Assembly (NCBI GenBank): GCA_003164415.1 | Contig: PLTK01000062.1 | Coordinates: 1-5,686, forward strand | Direction: 5' to 3' | From: Methanobacterium sp. | Lineage (GTDB): Archaea; Methanobacteriota; Methanobacteria; Methanobacteriales; Methanobacteriaceae | DNA: 5,686 nt | Shown: positions 1 through 5,075 of the stretch, piece by piece | Layout: every line of letters begins with the position of its first letter | Numbering within the stretch: the stretch's first letter is position 1 | The notes under the pieces: generated by a model | Told to the model about the DNA's origin: nothing | Database searches by the model: none | The model's input: only the letters and a program-made list of their open reading frames with translations | Translations under genes and position numbers: made by a program

Positions 1-111
1 AGAATAGTTGAATTTTTCATACTTAAGATCTATGCAGGACGCACCATAGAATGTTATACTTTGAGTTTAAAATACTATGAGTCAGGATACTTGAATTTAG
101 TCGGAAAGTAA
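1..111 (+). CDS. possible C-terminal tail of a gene cut by the left edge
   Basis: Frame 1 is open from the first base to a TAA at 109-111, giving 36 residues ending ESGYLNLVGK; the other two plus frames have stops within the first few codons. The residues are mixed and soluble-looking (RIVEFFILKIYAGRT near the edge), but I recognise no family. An open run of this length is not rare by chance in AT-rich DNA, so this is a weak call. If real, it ends 47 bases before the start of the membrane protein on the same strand and could be co-transcribed with it. A TTTAAAATAC at 66-75 inside this frame could instead be a weak TATA box for the next gene. Confidence 0.25.
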   Translation, partial: RIVEFFILKIYAGRTIECYTLSLKYYESGYLNLVGK

Positions 112-142
112 TTATGTTAAAATCTTCCTTATTAGATCAAGG

Positions 143-149
143 GGGAGGT
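143..149 (+). promoter_or_regulatory. ribosome binding site fixing the membrane-protein start
   Basis: GGGAGGT is nearly the full complement of the archaeal 16S 3' end and lies 9 bases before the ATG at 159. The upstream in-frame ATG at 114 has no comparable site and would place this sequence inside the coding region as Gly-Gly-Gly codons. The site therefore argues for 159 as the start. Confidence 0.8.
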
Positions 150-158
150 TCAAGGTTT

Positions 159-965
159 ATGCGATTTAATCCAATTTTATCTATAATTTTAGGAGCATTT
201 GTTATCATTGTAGCATTATTATCTTTAGTAGGAATCTTAGGAGCACCCAATTTAAATAATAACTTTATCGGGAGTATATTTTTTGTTACTGTTACATTGA
301 TACTAGTTTTAGGTGGTTTTATTGCCACATATTTTGCTAAGGAATCTGAAAATAAGATATGGTATGGATATAAAATAAGATATGCTATTTATTTGGGGAT
401 TATACTTGCTGCTATAGAGACAATTGCAATTGGCCATACTCTCATTGGATACCAAGGTATCGGTATCGCCACAGGATTCTTTGTAATTTTTTCGTTAATA
501 ACAGGTTTTGGTGGGTTTATTGCTAAAATGACTGAGAAAAATAATAGACAACAGTTTAAATCAAAACTTATCAATAATGAATTTAAGTCGATAATAGCCG
601 TTGTGGTTGGATTTGTTGTGGCATCAGCTTGTGCTGCTTTATTAGAATTAATTTTAGGTATAAATAGTGCCACTATTACGTATGGAATTATTGATTTTGT
701 AATTGGAGCTATTTCTCTTATAATTGGAGGATTTGTAACTTTATTCCTAGTTAAAGAAAAAAAGATACAATATGGAGTTTACGTGGGTATAATTGCAATT
801 CTAGTAGGGATACTCAAGTTGTACGCTGAAATAGTAAGTGGTTTAGTAATCAATGAAAGTTATTATATTAGAGTGGGTGTATATGTAGGATATTTCCTAT
901 TTGCAGGATTGGGAGGTTATCTTGGAATATTGTTAGCTAATTATAAACTAAAAAATAACAAATAA
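159..965 (+). CDS. eight-helix membrane protein of two four-helix repeats, DUF5518-like
   Basis: A 268-residue integral membrane protein of unknown function. Hydrophobic segments lie at about residues 6-28, 37-60, 73-95, 100-122, 143-167, 176-198, 206-230 and 237-261, with a polar linker around 124-142. The two halves align: GGFIATYFAKE (52-62) followed by YGYKIRYAIYLGII matches GGFVTLFLVKE (190-200) followed by YGVYVGII, and GFGGFIA (116-122) matches GLGGYLG (250-256). This glycine-rich pattern with a short charged loop resembles the four-helix DUF5518 proteins of methanogens, so it looks like a tandem duplication of that unit; the family assignment is from memory of the pattern. There are no catalytic or binding motifs. 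The start at 159 is chosen because of the strong GGGAGGT site; a start at 114 would add a 15-residue polar leader. The gene appears to stand alone, with a 289-base gap to the next possible start. The gene call is firm; the family is moderate. Confidence 0.85.
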   Translation: MRFNPILSIILGAFVIIVALLSLVGILGAPNLNNNFIGSIFFVTVTLILVLGGFIATYFAKESENKIWYGYKIRYAIYLGIILAAIETIAIGHTLIGYQGIGIATGFFVIFSLITGFGGFIAKMTEKNNRQQFKSKLINNEFKSIIAVVVGFVVASACAALLELILGINSATITYGIIDFVIGAISLIIGGFVTLFLVKEKKIQYGVYVGIIAILVGILKLYAEIVSGLVINESYYIRVGVYVGYFLFAGLGGYLGILLANYKLKNNK

Positions 966-1181
966 TCAATTTTAAGATTAATATATTCTGAAATAATATT
1001 ATTATAATACAATTATTCCAATGTTACTCCCTAAAAACGCAACAAAAGATTTAGCTAAAATTTGAATGTCTTGTTTTTATTTGACTGCTATTTTGGCTAC
1101 TTCTGAGTTATCGTGTATTTCAGGATAGTTAATTGTTATTAACATTTGATCCATTTAAAAGATGAATTTCTATTGGTGATT

Positions 1182-1189
1182 TTTATATA
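1182..1189 (+). promoter_or_regulatory. archaeal TATA box, distal promoter for map
   Basis: TTTATATA is an exact match to the archaeal TATA consensus. Initiation would fall roughly 25 bases downstream, near 1210, leaving a leader of about 130 bases before the preferred map start. It also fits transcription from just upstream of the alternative ATG codons at 1255 and 1267. Confidence 0.45.
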
Positions 1190-1284
1190 ATGGTTTTATA
1201 ATACTACAATATTAGATGTTATTCTTAAATTCACAAATATAAAAATAAAAGGAAATGAAGGGCAATATGGTCGTTCTTTATGAA

Positions 1285-1293
1285 TATATATTT
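1285..1293 (+). promoter_or_regulatory. possible proximal TATA box for map
   Basis: TATATATTT lies about 50 bases before the ATG at 1339. Initiation 25 bases downstream, near 1313, would give a short leader typical of archaeal mRNAs and would exclude the upstream in-frame ATGs. It competes with the box at 1182-1189; sequence alone does not decide which is used. Confidence 0.4.
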
Positions 1294-1330
1294 AGGGCAA
1301 AATTATTTTGTATAACTTTTTATGTATGTA

Positions 1331-1335
1331 GTGAT
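1331..1335 (+). promoter_or_regulatory. partial ribosome binding site for map start
   Basis: GTGAT matches the 3' half of the archaeal Shine-Dalgarno sequence GGAGGTGAT and sits 3 bases before the ATG at 1339, which is the correct register for that half. It is short, so it supports rather than proves this start. The ATG at 1255 has AAAAGG only two bases upstream, which is too close. Confidence 0.4.
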
Positions 1336-1338
1336 TTT

Positions 1339-2271
1339 ATGATTGAAAAGTACAAAAAAGCAGGTAAAATAGTTTCGAAAACAAGATCACTGGCTGTTGA
1401 ATATGTGAAAGCAGATATGAAAATTATAGATCTTATAAAATATGTTGAAGGAAATATAGTTGAAATGGGTGGAATGCCTGCATTTCCATGTAACGTCTCA
1501 ATAAACGAAATAACTGCACATTACACTTCTCCGCCAGATGATGAATCTACAATTAAGAAGGGTGATCTAGTTAAAATAGATCTTGGCGCCCATGTAGATG
1601 GTTATATTGCTGATTCAGCCATAAGTGTCTTCATAAATGATGATGATTCATCTCCCACTCGTGATGGTAGTGACGGGCAATCTGAAGAAAATTTAAATAT
1701 TAAAATGATAGAAGCAGCACATGAAGCTCTTGAAAGTGCAATATGTACCATAAAAGATGGCGTTGAACTCGGTAAAGTAGGAAAAGCAATAGAAGAAACT
1801 ATAAATAATAAAAAATTTAATCCTATTTCTAATCTTGCAGGTCATAGTATAGATCGTTGGATACTCCATTCTGGACTTTCGGTTCCTAACATCAAAGAGG
1901 AGAATACCCAGATAATACATGAAGGAGATGTTCTTGCAATAGAACCCTTTGTAACTAATGGTATTGGTCGTGTTGATGATACGAATGATGCTTATATATT
2001 CATGTTTTTACGAAAACGTCCAATTCGAATGGTACAAGCCAAGAAACTCCTAGACATAATTGAAACTAATTACAAAACAATTTCATTTTCAGAGAGATGG
2101 CTCACAGATCATATAGATCCAAAATATTTTAATAGGGCAATGAGAACTCTTTTAGCTTCAAGGGCAATTTATCCACACCACGTGCTCAAAGAAAAAAGTA
2201 ACTCTCGTGTTGCTCAAGCAGAACACACAGTCATAGTGGAGTCAGATGGATGTAGAGTAATAACAGAGTAA
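1339..2271 (+). CDS. map: methionine aminopeptidase, type II (archaeal)
   Basis: Cytosolic metalloprotease that removes the initiator methionine from new proteins when the second residue is small. It has 310 residues; archaeal relatives are about 295. The pita-bread fold signatures are complete: PAFPCNVSINEITAHYT with His61, DLGAHVDGYIADSA with metal ligands Asp81 and Asp92, NLAGHS with ligand His169, ILHSG with His177, AIEPF with ligand Glu202, and AQAEHT with ligand Glu295. The roughly 60-residue domain that defines type II enzymes sits between His177/Glu202 and Glu295. The start is chosen by homology: archaeal enzymes begin with a short segment like MIEKYKKAGKIVSK, and GTGAT precedes this ATG. 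The frame runs on to an ATG at 1255, but those 28 extra residues are hydrophobic and cysteine-containing, unlike the family. Oddity: residues about 99-117 form an acidic, Ser/Gly/Asp-rich insert (DDDSSPTRDGSDGQSEEN) where relatives have a short turn. The gene stands alone. Essential housekeeping function; very secure call. Confidence 0.96.
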   Translation: MIEKYKKAGKIVSKTRSLAVEYVKADMKIIDLIKYVEGNIVEMGGMPAFPCNVSINEITAHYTSPPDDESTIKKGDLVKIDLGAHVDGYIADSAISVFINDDDSSPTRDGSDGQSEENLNIKMIEAAHEALESAICTIKDGVELGKVGKAIEETINNKKFNPISNLAGHSIDRWILHSGLSVPNIKEENTQIIHEGDVLAIEPFVTNGIGRVDDTNDAYIFMFLRKRPIRMVQAKKLLDIIETNYKTISFSERWLTDHIDPKYFNRAMRTLLASRAIYPHHVLKEKSNSRVAQAEHTVIVESDGCRVITE

Positions 2272-2405
2272 TCAAGTCATTTAAACGTATCATAATTCAA
2301 TTATTCTTGTCCACTTCCGTGATTAGAGTAAAATTCACAGGTAAAGGGTTTATACTCCCATCATTTAATAAAAAAGTTTTTATGGTATTGTTAAGCTGAA
2401 TGGTT

Positions 2406-2413
2406 CCTTTTTT
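2406..2413 (+). terminator. possible T-tract terminator of map
   Basis: CCTTTTTT lies 135 bases after the map stop. Archaeal transcription often stops at T-runs without a hairpin. It is one of several candidates and nothing else singles it out. Confidence 0.25.
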
Positions 2414-2450
2414 AGGTTATGCATAAAGAATTTGACCATAATTTTATTTA

Positions 2451-2508
2451 CTTTTGAGATCGTGTTAAGTGAGTCACGTCTCAAAGGCGGTTTGAATAAA
2501 GCTTGAGA
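2451..2508. ncRNA. hairpin with alternative pairing, possible small RNA or regulatory RNA
   Basis: CTTTTGAGATCGTG (2451-2464) pairs with CACGTCTCAAAG (2475-2486) in a 12-bp stem with two single-T bulges and a 10-base loop. The right arm TCTCAA (2479-2484) can instead pair with TTGAGA (2503-2508), extended by GC/GC (2487-2488 with 2501-2502) across an AG bulge. The two hairpins share bases and exclude each other. The segment is richer in G and C than its surroundings, a known hallmark of structured RNA in AT-rich genomes. Strand, transcript ends and function are unknown. It is not followed by a T-run at either side, so it does not look like a plain terminator. Confidence 0.35.
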
Positions 2509-2598
2509 ATCATCAGCTATGAGTATGCAATATATGATGGGTACTTAGAGAATGAACTTATGTTTCATTTATTTATTATTCTTTCATATCTTCATAAT

Positions 2599-2608
2599 CT
2601 TATATAAA
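2599..2608. promoter_or_regulatory. palindromic TATA-like site
   Basis: CTTATATAAA contains a consensus box on the plus strand (CTTATATA) and overlaps one on the minus strand (TTTATATA, bases 2608-2601). On the minus strand, initiation about 25 bases downstream near 2577 would transcribe across the hairpin at 2508-2451. On the plus strand no gene follows. TATA-like words are frequent in AT-rich DNA, so the call is tentative. Confidence 0.25.
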
Positions 2609-2775
2609 TAAAATTTGGGAAAATTAAGTTTATTTTAGGTTTAATATTCCTATTTTTTGTTATACAATATTATAGAAGTAACAGAATTTTTTTAGTTCTT
2701 TAGCCATGTTGTACTTTTTTATTTTTTTTATTTAAATAATCAAGAGGCCACTTCATTTATTCCACCCAATGTTTT

Positions 2776-3675
2776 TCATTTTATTTGAAGAAATTTTTTA
2801 ATTTCATGTGCAACTATTTCTGGTTTGCCTGTTGTGTCTTCTGCAGCCGCGTGGTCTATACCCTGAATTTCAACATGTTTAACATGAGGTAATACTTCAT
2901 TTAAAGCATTTATGCTGTGTTTTAAGAACAAAAATGTTTTACTGCCGTTTAATAATAACACATCTGCAGATATGTCTTTAAAGTTTTCAATTGTTCCTTT
3001 AGTTTCATTGACAAGTATTACATCATTGTGGAATGTTGGTATAAGTTCTTTAAGCGTTAAATCACCATCTTTTACATTCTTTTCATCTATTTCCAATACA
3101 GTCATGAAAATTAGCTTCATTAAAATATTTGGCAGATATTTTACCCACTGATAAGGTGGTTTAAGTTCATCACCACTTACTTTAGTTGCTATTTCACTGC
3201 TTGTCACCATTGCCGAGCTTAATTTGCCTTCCGCTACATATTGATCATAACGCGTACTTATATCGTTAAAGTTGTTCATTTCGGTTTCGTTAACATAGAA
3301 TGGCGGTTCATATAGGACAGCTTTACGGATAGCACGAAGTTCTAGAGCTGATTGCAATGCTATAATTCCACCTGTTGCTGTACCAAATACATATTGTGAA
3401 CCGGTTTTTTTAAGAAGCGCATCCATATCTTCAACTTCCCTTTGTAGACTATAGTTATCGCCAAATGGTCCACTTAAACCACGACCACGACGGTCTGGAA
3501 TGTACACTGTAAATTCATCAGACAGAGCCATACTAAGTTGCATCAAAGTTTGAGAGCTTTTTCCACCTCCATGTAACAAAATAATACTTGGACCATTACC
3601 CATCTGTCTGTAACCTATAATGGTACCATCTTTAGAAATTACTGAACCTTTCGTGTATTCCCTGTTTTTACTCAT
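2776..3675 (-). CDS. alpha/beta-hydrolase-fold protein lacking the nucleophile serine
   Basis: A 299-residue cytosolic protein of the alpha/beta hydrolase superfamily, of the usual length. Visible fold markers: oxyanion-hole motif LLHGGG (34-38 region), IPDRRGRGLSG (59-69), nucleophile-elbow region YVFGTATGGIIAL (95-107), LYEPPF (121-126), and the terminal GIDHAAA with candidate catalytic His275, followed by a P-E-I-V-A-H-E-I-K-K-F-L helix. The elbow should read G-x-S-x-G; here it is G98-T99-A100-T101-G102, with a GCA codon at 3378-3376. A catalytic acid is also not obvious (GSKTF at 244-248). Related proteins from bacteria and archaea keep the Ser, so this copy is probably not an ordinary esterase; it may bind a ligand, use another chemistry, or be decaying. 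It is the second gene of an operon: its ATG overlaps the TetR stop as ATGA, and GGGGAT (3686-3681) lies 5 bases upstream of the start. The substrate is unknown. Confidence 0.9.
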   Translation of the reverse strand: MSKNREYTKGSVISKDGTIIGYRQMGNGPSIILLHGGGKSSQTLMQLSMALSDEFTVYIPDRRGRGLSGPFGDNYSLQREVEDMDALLKKTGSQYVFGTATGGIIALQSALELRAIRKAVLYEPPFYVNETEMNNFNDISTRYDQYVAEGKLSSAMVTSSEIATKVSGDELKPPYQWVKYLPNILMKLIFMTVLEIDEKNVKDGDLTLKELIPTFHNDVILVNETKGTIENFKDISADVLLLNGSKTFLFLKHSINALNEVLPHVKHVEIQGIDHAAAEDTTGKPEIVAHEIKKFLQIK

Positions 3676-4292
3676 GTTATATCCCCATTATTGCCTAACC
3701 CGTATTTTAGAAAGTCTATAAAATTTTCGGCATTTTTAAGTATGTTCTCTAATTCATAATCCTCTTCTTTATTAAATATTTCAAAATAATTAGTAAATAA
3801 ATAATGCATTATTTTCATTATAAAGTCCTTTGAAAACCGTTTACTAAAATCTCCTTTTTTTATGGCATTATCTACAAGATGATCTAGCAATAAATTGTTA
3901 CTGCTTTCAACTGAACTTTTTAAATCGTTATTTATTTCATTTTGATTCTCTTTAAAAAACATAGTGATAAATTTATAATATTTAGGATTAGCTGCAGCAA
4001 ATTTGCCTGAAATCTGGAATTGAAGTTTTAAATTTTCAAAAATATCTTTATTTTTTAAATCTTGTTCTTTCATGTTTTTGTTGATAAATTCAACTTGATT
4101 TTCCGCTACAGTTTTTAATATGGATGTATAAAGTGCCTTTTTATCTTCAAAGTGGTAATAGAAAAGCCCTTTGCTGATACCTGCGTTCTTGATTATTTTG
4201 TTTAATGAAGCGTTTTCGTAGCTATAGGATGAAAACTCATCTAAAGCAGCTCCAATAAGTTCAGTATTCCTTTTAAATGAATTTTTATTCAT
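3672..4292 (-). CDS. TetR/AcrR-family transcriptional repressor
   Basis: A 206-residue DNA-binding regulator. The N-terminal TetR helix-turn-helix is clear at about residues 12-59: NTELIGAALDEFSSYSYENA followed by SLNKIIKNAGISKGLFYYHF, with the recognition helix at ISKGLFYYHF (39-48) and the standard following helix DKKALYTSIL. The remaining part (about 65-206) is the helical ligand-binding and dimerisation domain, which is not conserved enough to name an inducer. The start is placed at the ATG at 4292, preceded by AGGT at 4302-4299; the frame extends to a GTG at 4331, but the added 13 residues (MIISYNILIIGYN) are hydrophobic and unlike the family's N-terminus. It is the first gene of an operon with the hydrolase-fold protein, sharing ATGA. 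A perfect palindrome at 4373-4386 overlapping the TATA box is the likely operator, so it probably represses its own operon until a ligand binds. Confidence 0.93.
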   Translation of the reverse strand: MNKNSFKRNTELIGAALDEFSSYSYENASLNKIIKNAGISKGLFYYHFEDKKALYTSILKTVAENQVEFINKNMKEQDLKNKDIFENLKLQFQISGKFAAANPKYYKFITMFFKENQNEINNDLKSSVESSNNLLLDHLVDNAIKKGDFSKRFSKDFIMKIMHYLFTNYFEIFNKEEDYELENILKNAENFIDFLKYGLGNNGDIT

Positions 4293-4365
4293 ATTATAAC
4301 CTATGATTAAAATATTGTAACTAATGATCACAAAAATTTCTATTGTTATTATTATTGGAATTATA

Positions 4366-4374
4366 CTATATAAG
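4366..4374 (-). promoter_or_regulatory. TATA box of the TetR-hydrolase operon
   Basis: Read on the minus strand, CTTATATAG matches the archaeal TATA consensus. Initiation about 25 bases downstream would be near 4345, giving a leader of about 50 bases before the ATG at 4292. The operator palindrome overlaps its upstream edge. Confidence 0.7.
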
Positions 4375-4386
4375 ACCAGGTGGTCT
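4373..4386. promoter_or_regulatory. TetR operator palindrome
   Basis: AGACCA-GG-TGGTCT is a perfect inverted repeat with 6-bp arms and a 2-base centre. Arms of the AGACC/GGTCT type are known from several TetR-family operators. It covers the position where TFB would contact DNA just upstream of the TATA box, so a bound repressor would block pre-initiation complex assembly. Its assignment to the adjacent TetR gene is inferred from position. Confidence 0.75.
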
Positions 4387-4667
4387 GAAAAGTATATTAA
4401 AAAAAAATCTGATAGAGTTTTTTAGAAAACTGAATCATAATTAAATGACAGATCATTGTTTATAACACCATATTCTATCGAATGTCAATTTGCATATTAT
4501 AAAGGATGCCACTATATGGGTTGAAATATGTTATTCCTAGATAGTCGCTTATGAATGACCGAAAAATTAAACCTTTGGCTTTAAATAGTATTTTGACTGC
4601 ATATTTATCTTATTCTTAATGCTATAAACTATTCTAGTTAAAATAAGTTAGAGATTATTTATTTGAA
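4387..4667. other. AT-rich spacer with nothing recognisable
   Basis: No gene, RNA or repeat is supported. A 22-codon plus-strand ORF at 4551-4619 (MNDRKIKPLALNSIL near its start) has no ribosome binding site and is treated as chance. The spacer separates the TetR operon promoter from the broken small ORF. Confidence 0.5.
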
Positions 4668-4873
4668 TCACATACTGAATAATTTTTCAAAGAAAATAAA
4701 ATAATTTATTCCGTTTAAAATCGTCTCTGATTCTTTTATCAGTCTTTGTTGGAGTTCTGTTCTAGTTTGTATCATATCATCAAATATTATCAACTAAGTT
4801 CACTTTGAATTCTTGATGTTCTCCAGATCTTTTCGTTCGTGGATTTAGGAAGTGAAATGTAGTCTTTTCTCAT
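4668..4873 (-). pseudogene. small broken ORF, split by one frameshift
   Basis: Behind a near-perfect ribosome binding site, an ATG at 4873 opens 27 residues (MRKDYISLPKSTNEKIWRTS, then RIQSELS) ending at TGA 4792-4790. A second frame is open from 4793 to a TGA at 4670-4668 and reads LIIFDDMIQTRTELQQRL, then IKESETILNG, then a less convincing INYFIFFEKLFSM. Joining them by restoring one base near 4793 gives QSELS-LIIFDDM and a continuous protein of about 69 residues. Both pieces are rich in Glu, Gln, Arg, Lys and Thr, unlike random translations of AT-rich DNA, which give Phe, Ile, Asn and Lys. I do not recognise the family. Alternatives are two separate tiny ORFs (the second starting at ATG 4775, without a ribosome binding site), a sequencing error, or chance. 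Confidence 0.4.
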
Positions 4874-4881
4874 TTAACCCT

Positions 4882-4891
4882 ATCATCTCCT
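4882..4891 (-). promoter_or_regulatory. strong ribosome binding site before the broken ORF
   Basis: AGGAGATGAT differs from the ideal archaeal AGGAGGTGAT at one base and ends 8 bases before the ATG at 4873. A site this good in otherwise gene-free DNA is the main reason for believing that a gene started here. Confidence 0.5.
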
Positions 4892-5075
4892 ATTCAAACT
4901 TTTTATTTTTTTTTGTATGCTTTCCACCATACTGTTTGGTATACTAGTTCAATTTATTTATGGTATCTGGATGACCTTTCGGGCCCTATCAGAGTATGAA
5001 GAACCCTATTTTAAAGCAATCATGTGAACTCTTTCTTTATGAAATCTAGGCCAAGTACAGGATAATCTTATTATA
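4892..5075. other. spacer between the broken ORF and the immunity-like gene
   Basis: No intact gene. Minus-strand frames are interrupted by stops at about the chance rate. A T-rich run reading on the plus strand at 4899-4916 corresponds to an A-run in the minus-strand direction, so no terminator is apparent for the gene on the right. Whether that gene and the broken ORF were once co-transcribed cannot be told. Confidence 0.45.

Larger units (their letters stand above)
966..1338. other. AT-rich intergenic spacer with promoter elements
   Basis: No gene is supported here. A T5 run at 1074-1078 (TTGTTTTTATTTG) could end transcription of the membrane-protein gene, since archaeal terminators are often just T-tracts, but it is a weak example. 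A TATA box at 1182-1189 and a second at 1285-1293 are listed separately. The reading frame of the next gene continues upstream to 1255, but that stretch is judged untranslated. Confidence 0.5.
2272..2775. other. convergent intergenic region without a gene
   Basis: This spacer lies between the 3' ends of map (+) and the hydrolase-fold gene (-). No tRNA, rRNA or convincing ORF was found. Short T-tracts reading on the plus strand, CCTTTTTT at 2406-2413 and the long T-rich run at 2715-2730, are possible terminators for map; no comparable T-tract on the minus strand lies close behind the hydrolase stop. The interior holds the hairpin element and a palindromic TATA-like site, listed separately, which may indicate a small RNA. 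Confidence 0.5.

Noticed and set aside
137..673. Minus-strand open frames inside the membrane-protein gene
   Set aside because: Antisense shadows of a well-supported gene; no ribosome binding sites or recognisable protein features.
1255..1338. N-terminal extension of methionine aminopeptidase from ATG 1255
   Set aside because: The 28 residues are hydrophobic and unlike any archaeal family member; the family start matches MIEKYKKAGK at 1339, and the ATG at 1255 has its purine run too close.
1693..1920. Minus-strand 75-codon frame inside map
   Set aside because: Antisense of conserved catalytic coding sequence; Phe, Tyr and Cys-rich composition typical of shadow frames.
2487..2520. GGTTTGAATAA resembling a tRNA T-arm
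   Set aside because: No acceptor stem, anticodon arm or CCA-side pairing can be built around it.
2555..2611. Very short hydrophobic plus-strand ORF (MNLCFIYLLFFHIF)
   Set aside because: T-rich DNA gives such peptides by chance; no ribosome binding site.
2912..3151. Plus-strand 79-codon frame inside the hydrolase-fold gene
   Set aside because: Antisense shadow; the sense frame carries the fold motifs throughout.
4293..4331. GTG start for the TetR regulator, adding 13 residues
   Set aside because: The added segment is hydrophobic and not seen before the TetR helix-turn-helix; the ATG at 4292 has AGGT six bases upstream.
4551..4619. 22-residue plus-strand ORF beginning MNDRKIKPL
   Set aside because: No ribosome binding site, no homology I recognise, and such lengths are expected by chance here.
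4892..5053. Minus-strand stretches resembling a helix-turn-helix relic (HKERVHMIALK and SMVESIQKKIK) in the same frame as the broken ORF
   Set aside because: The frame is interrupted by about six stops, which is what chance predicts, so a transposase relic cannot be supported.
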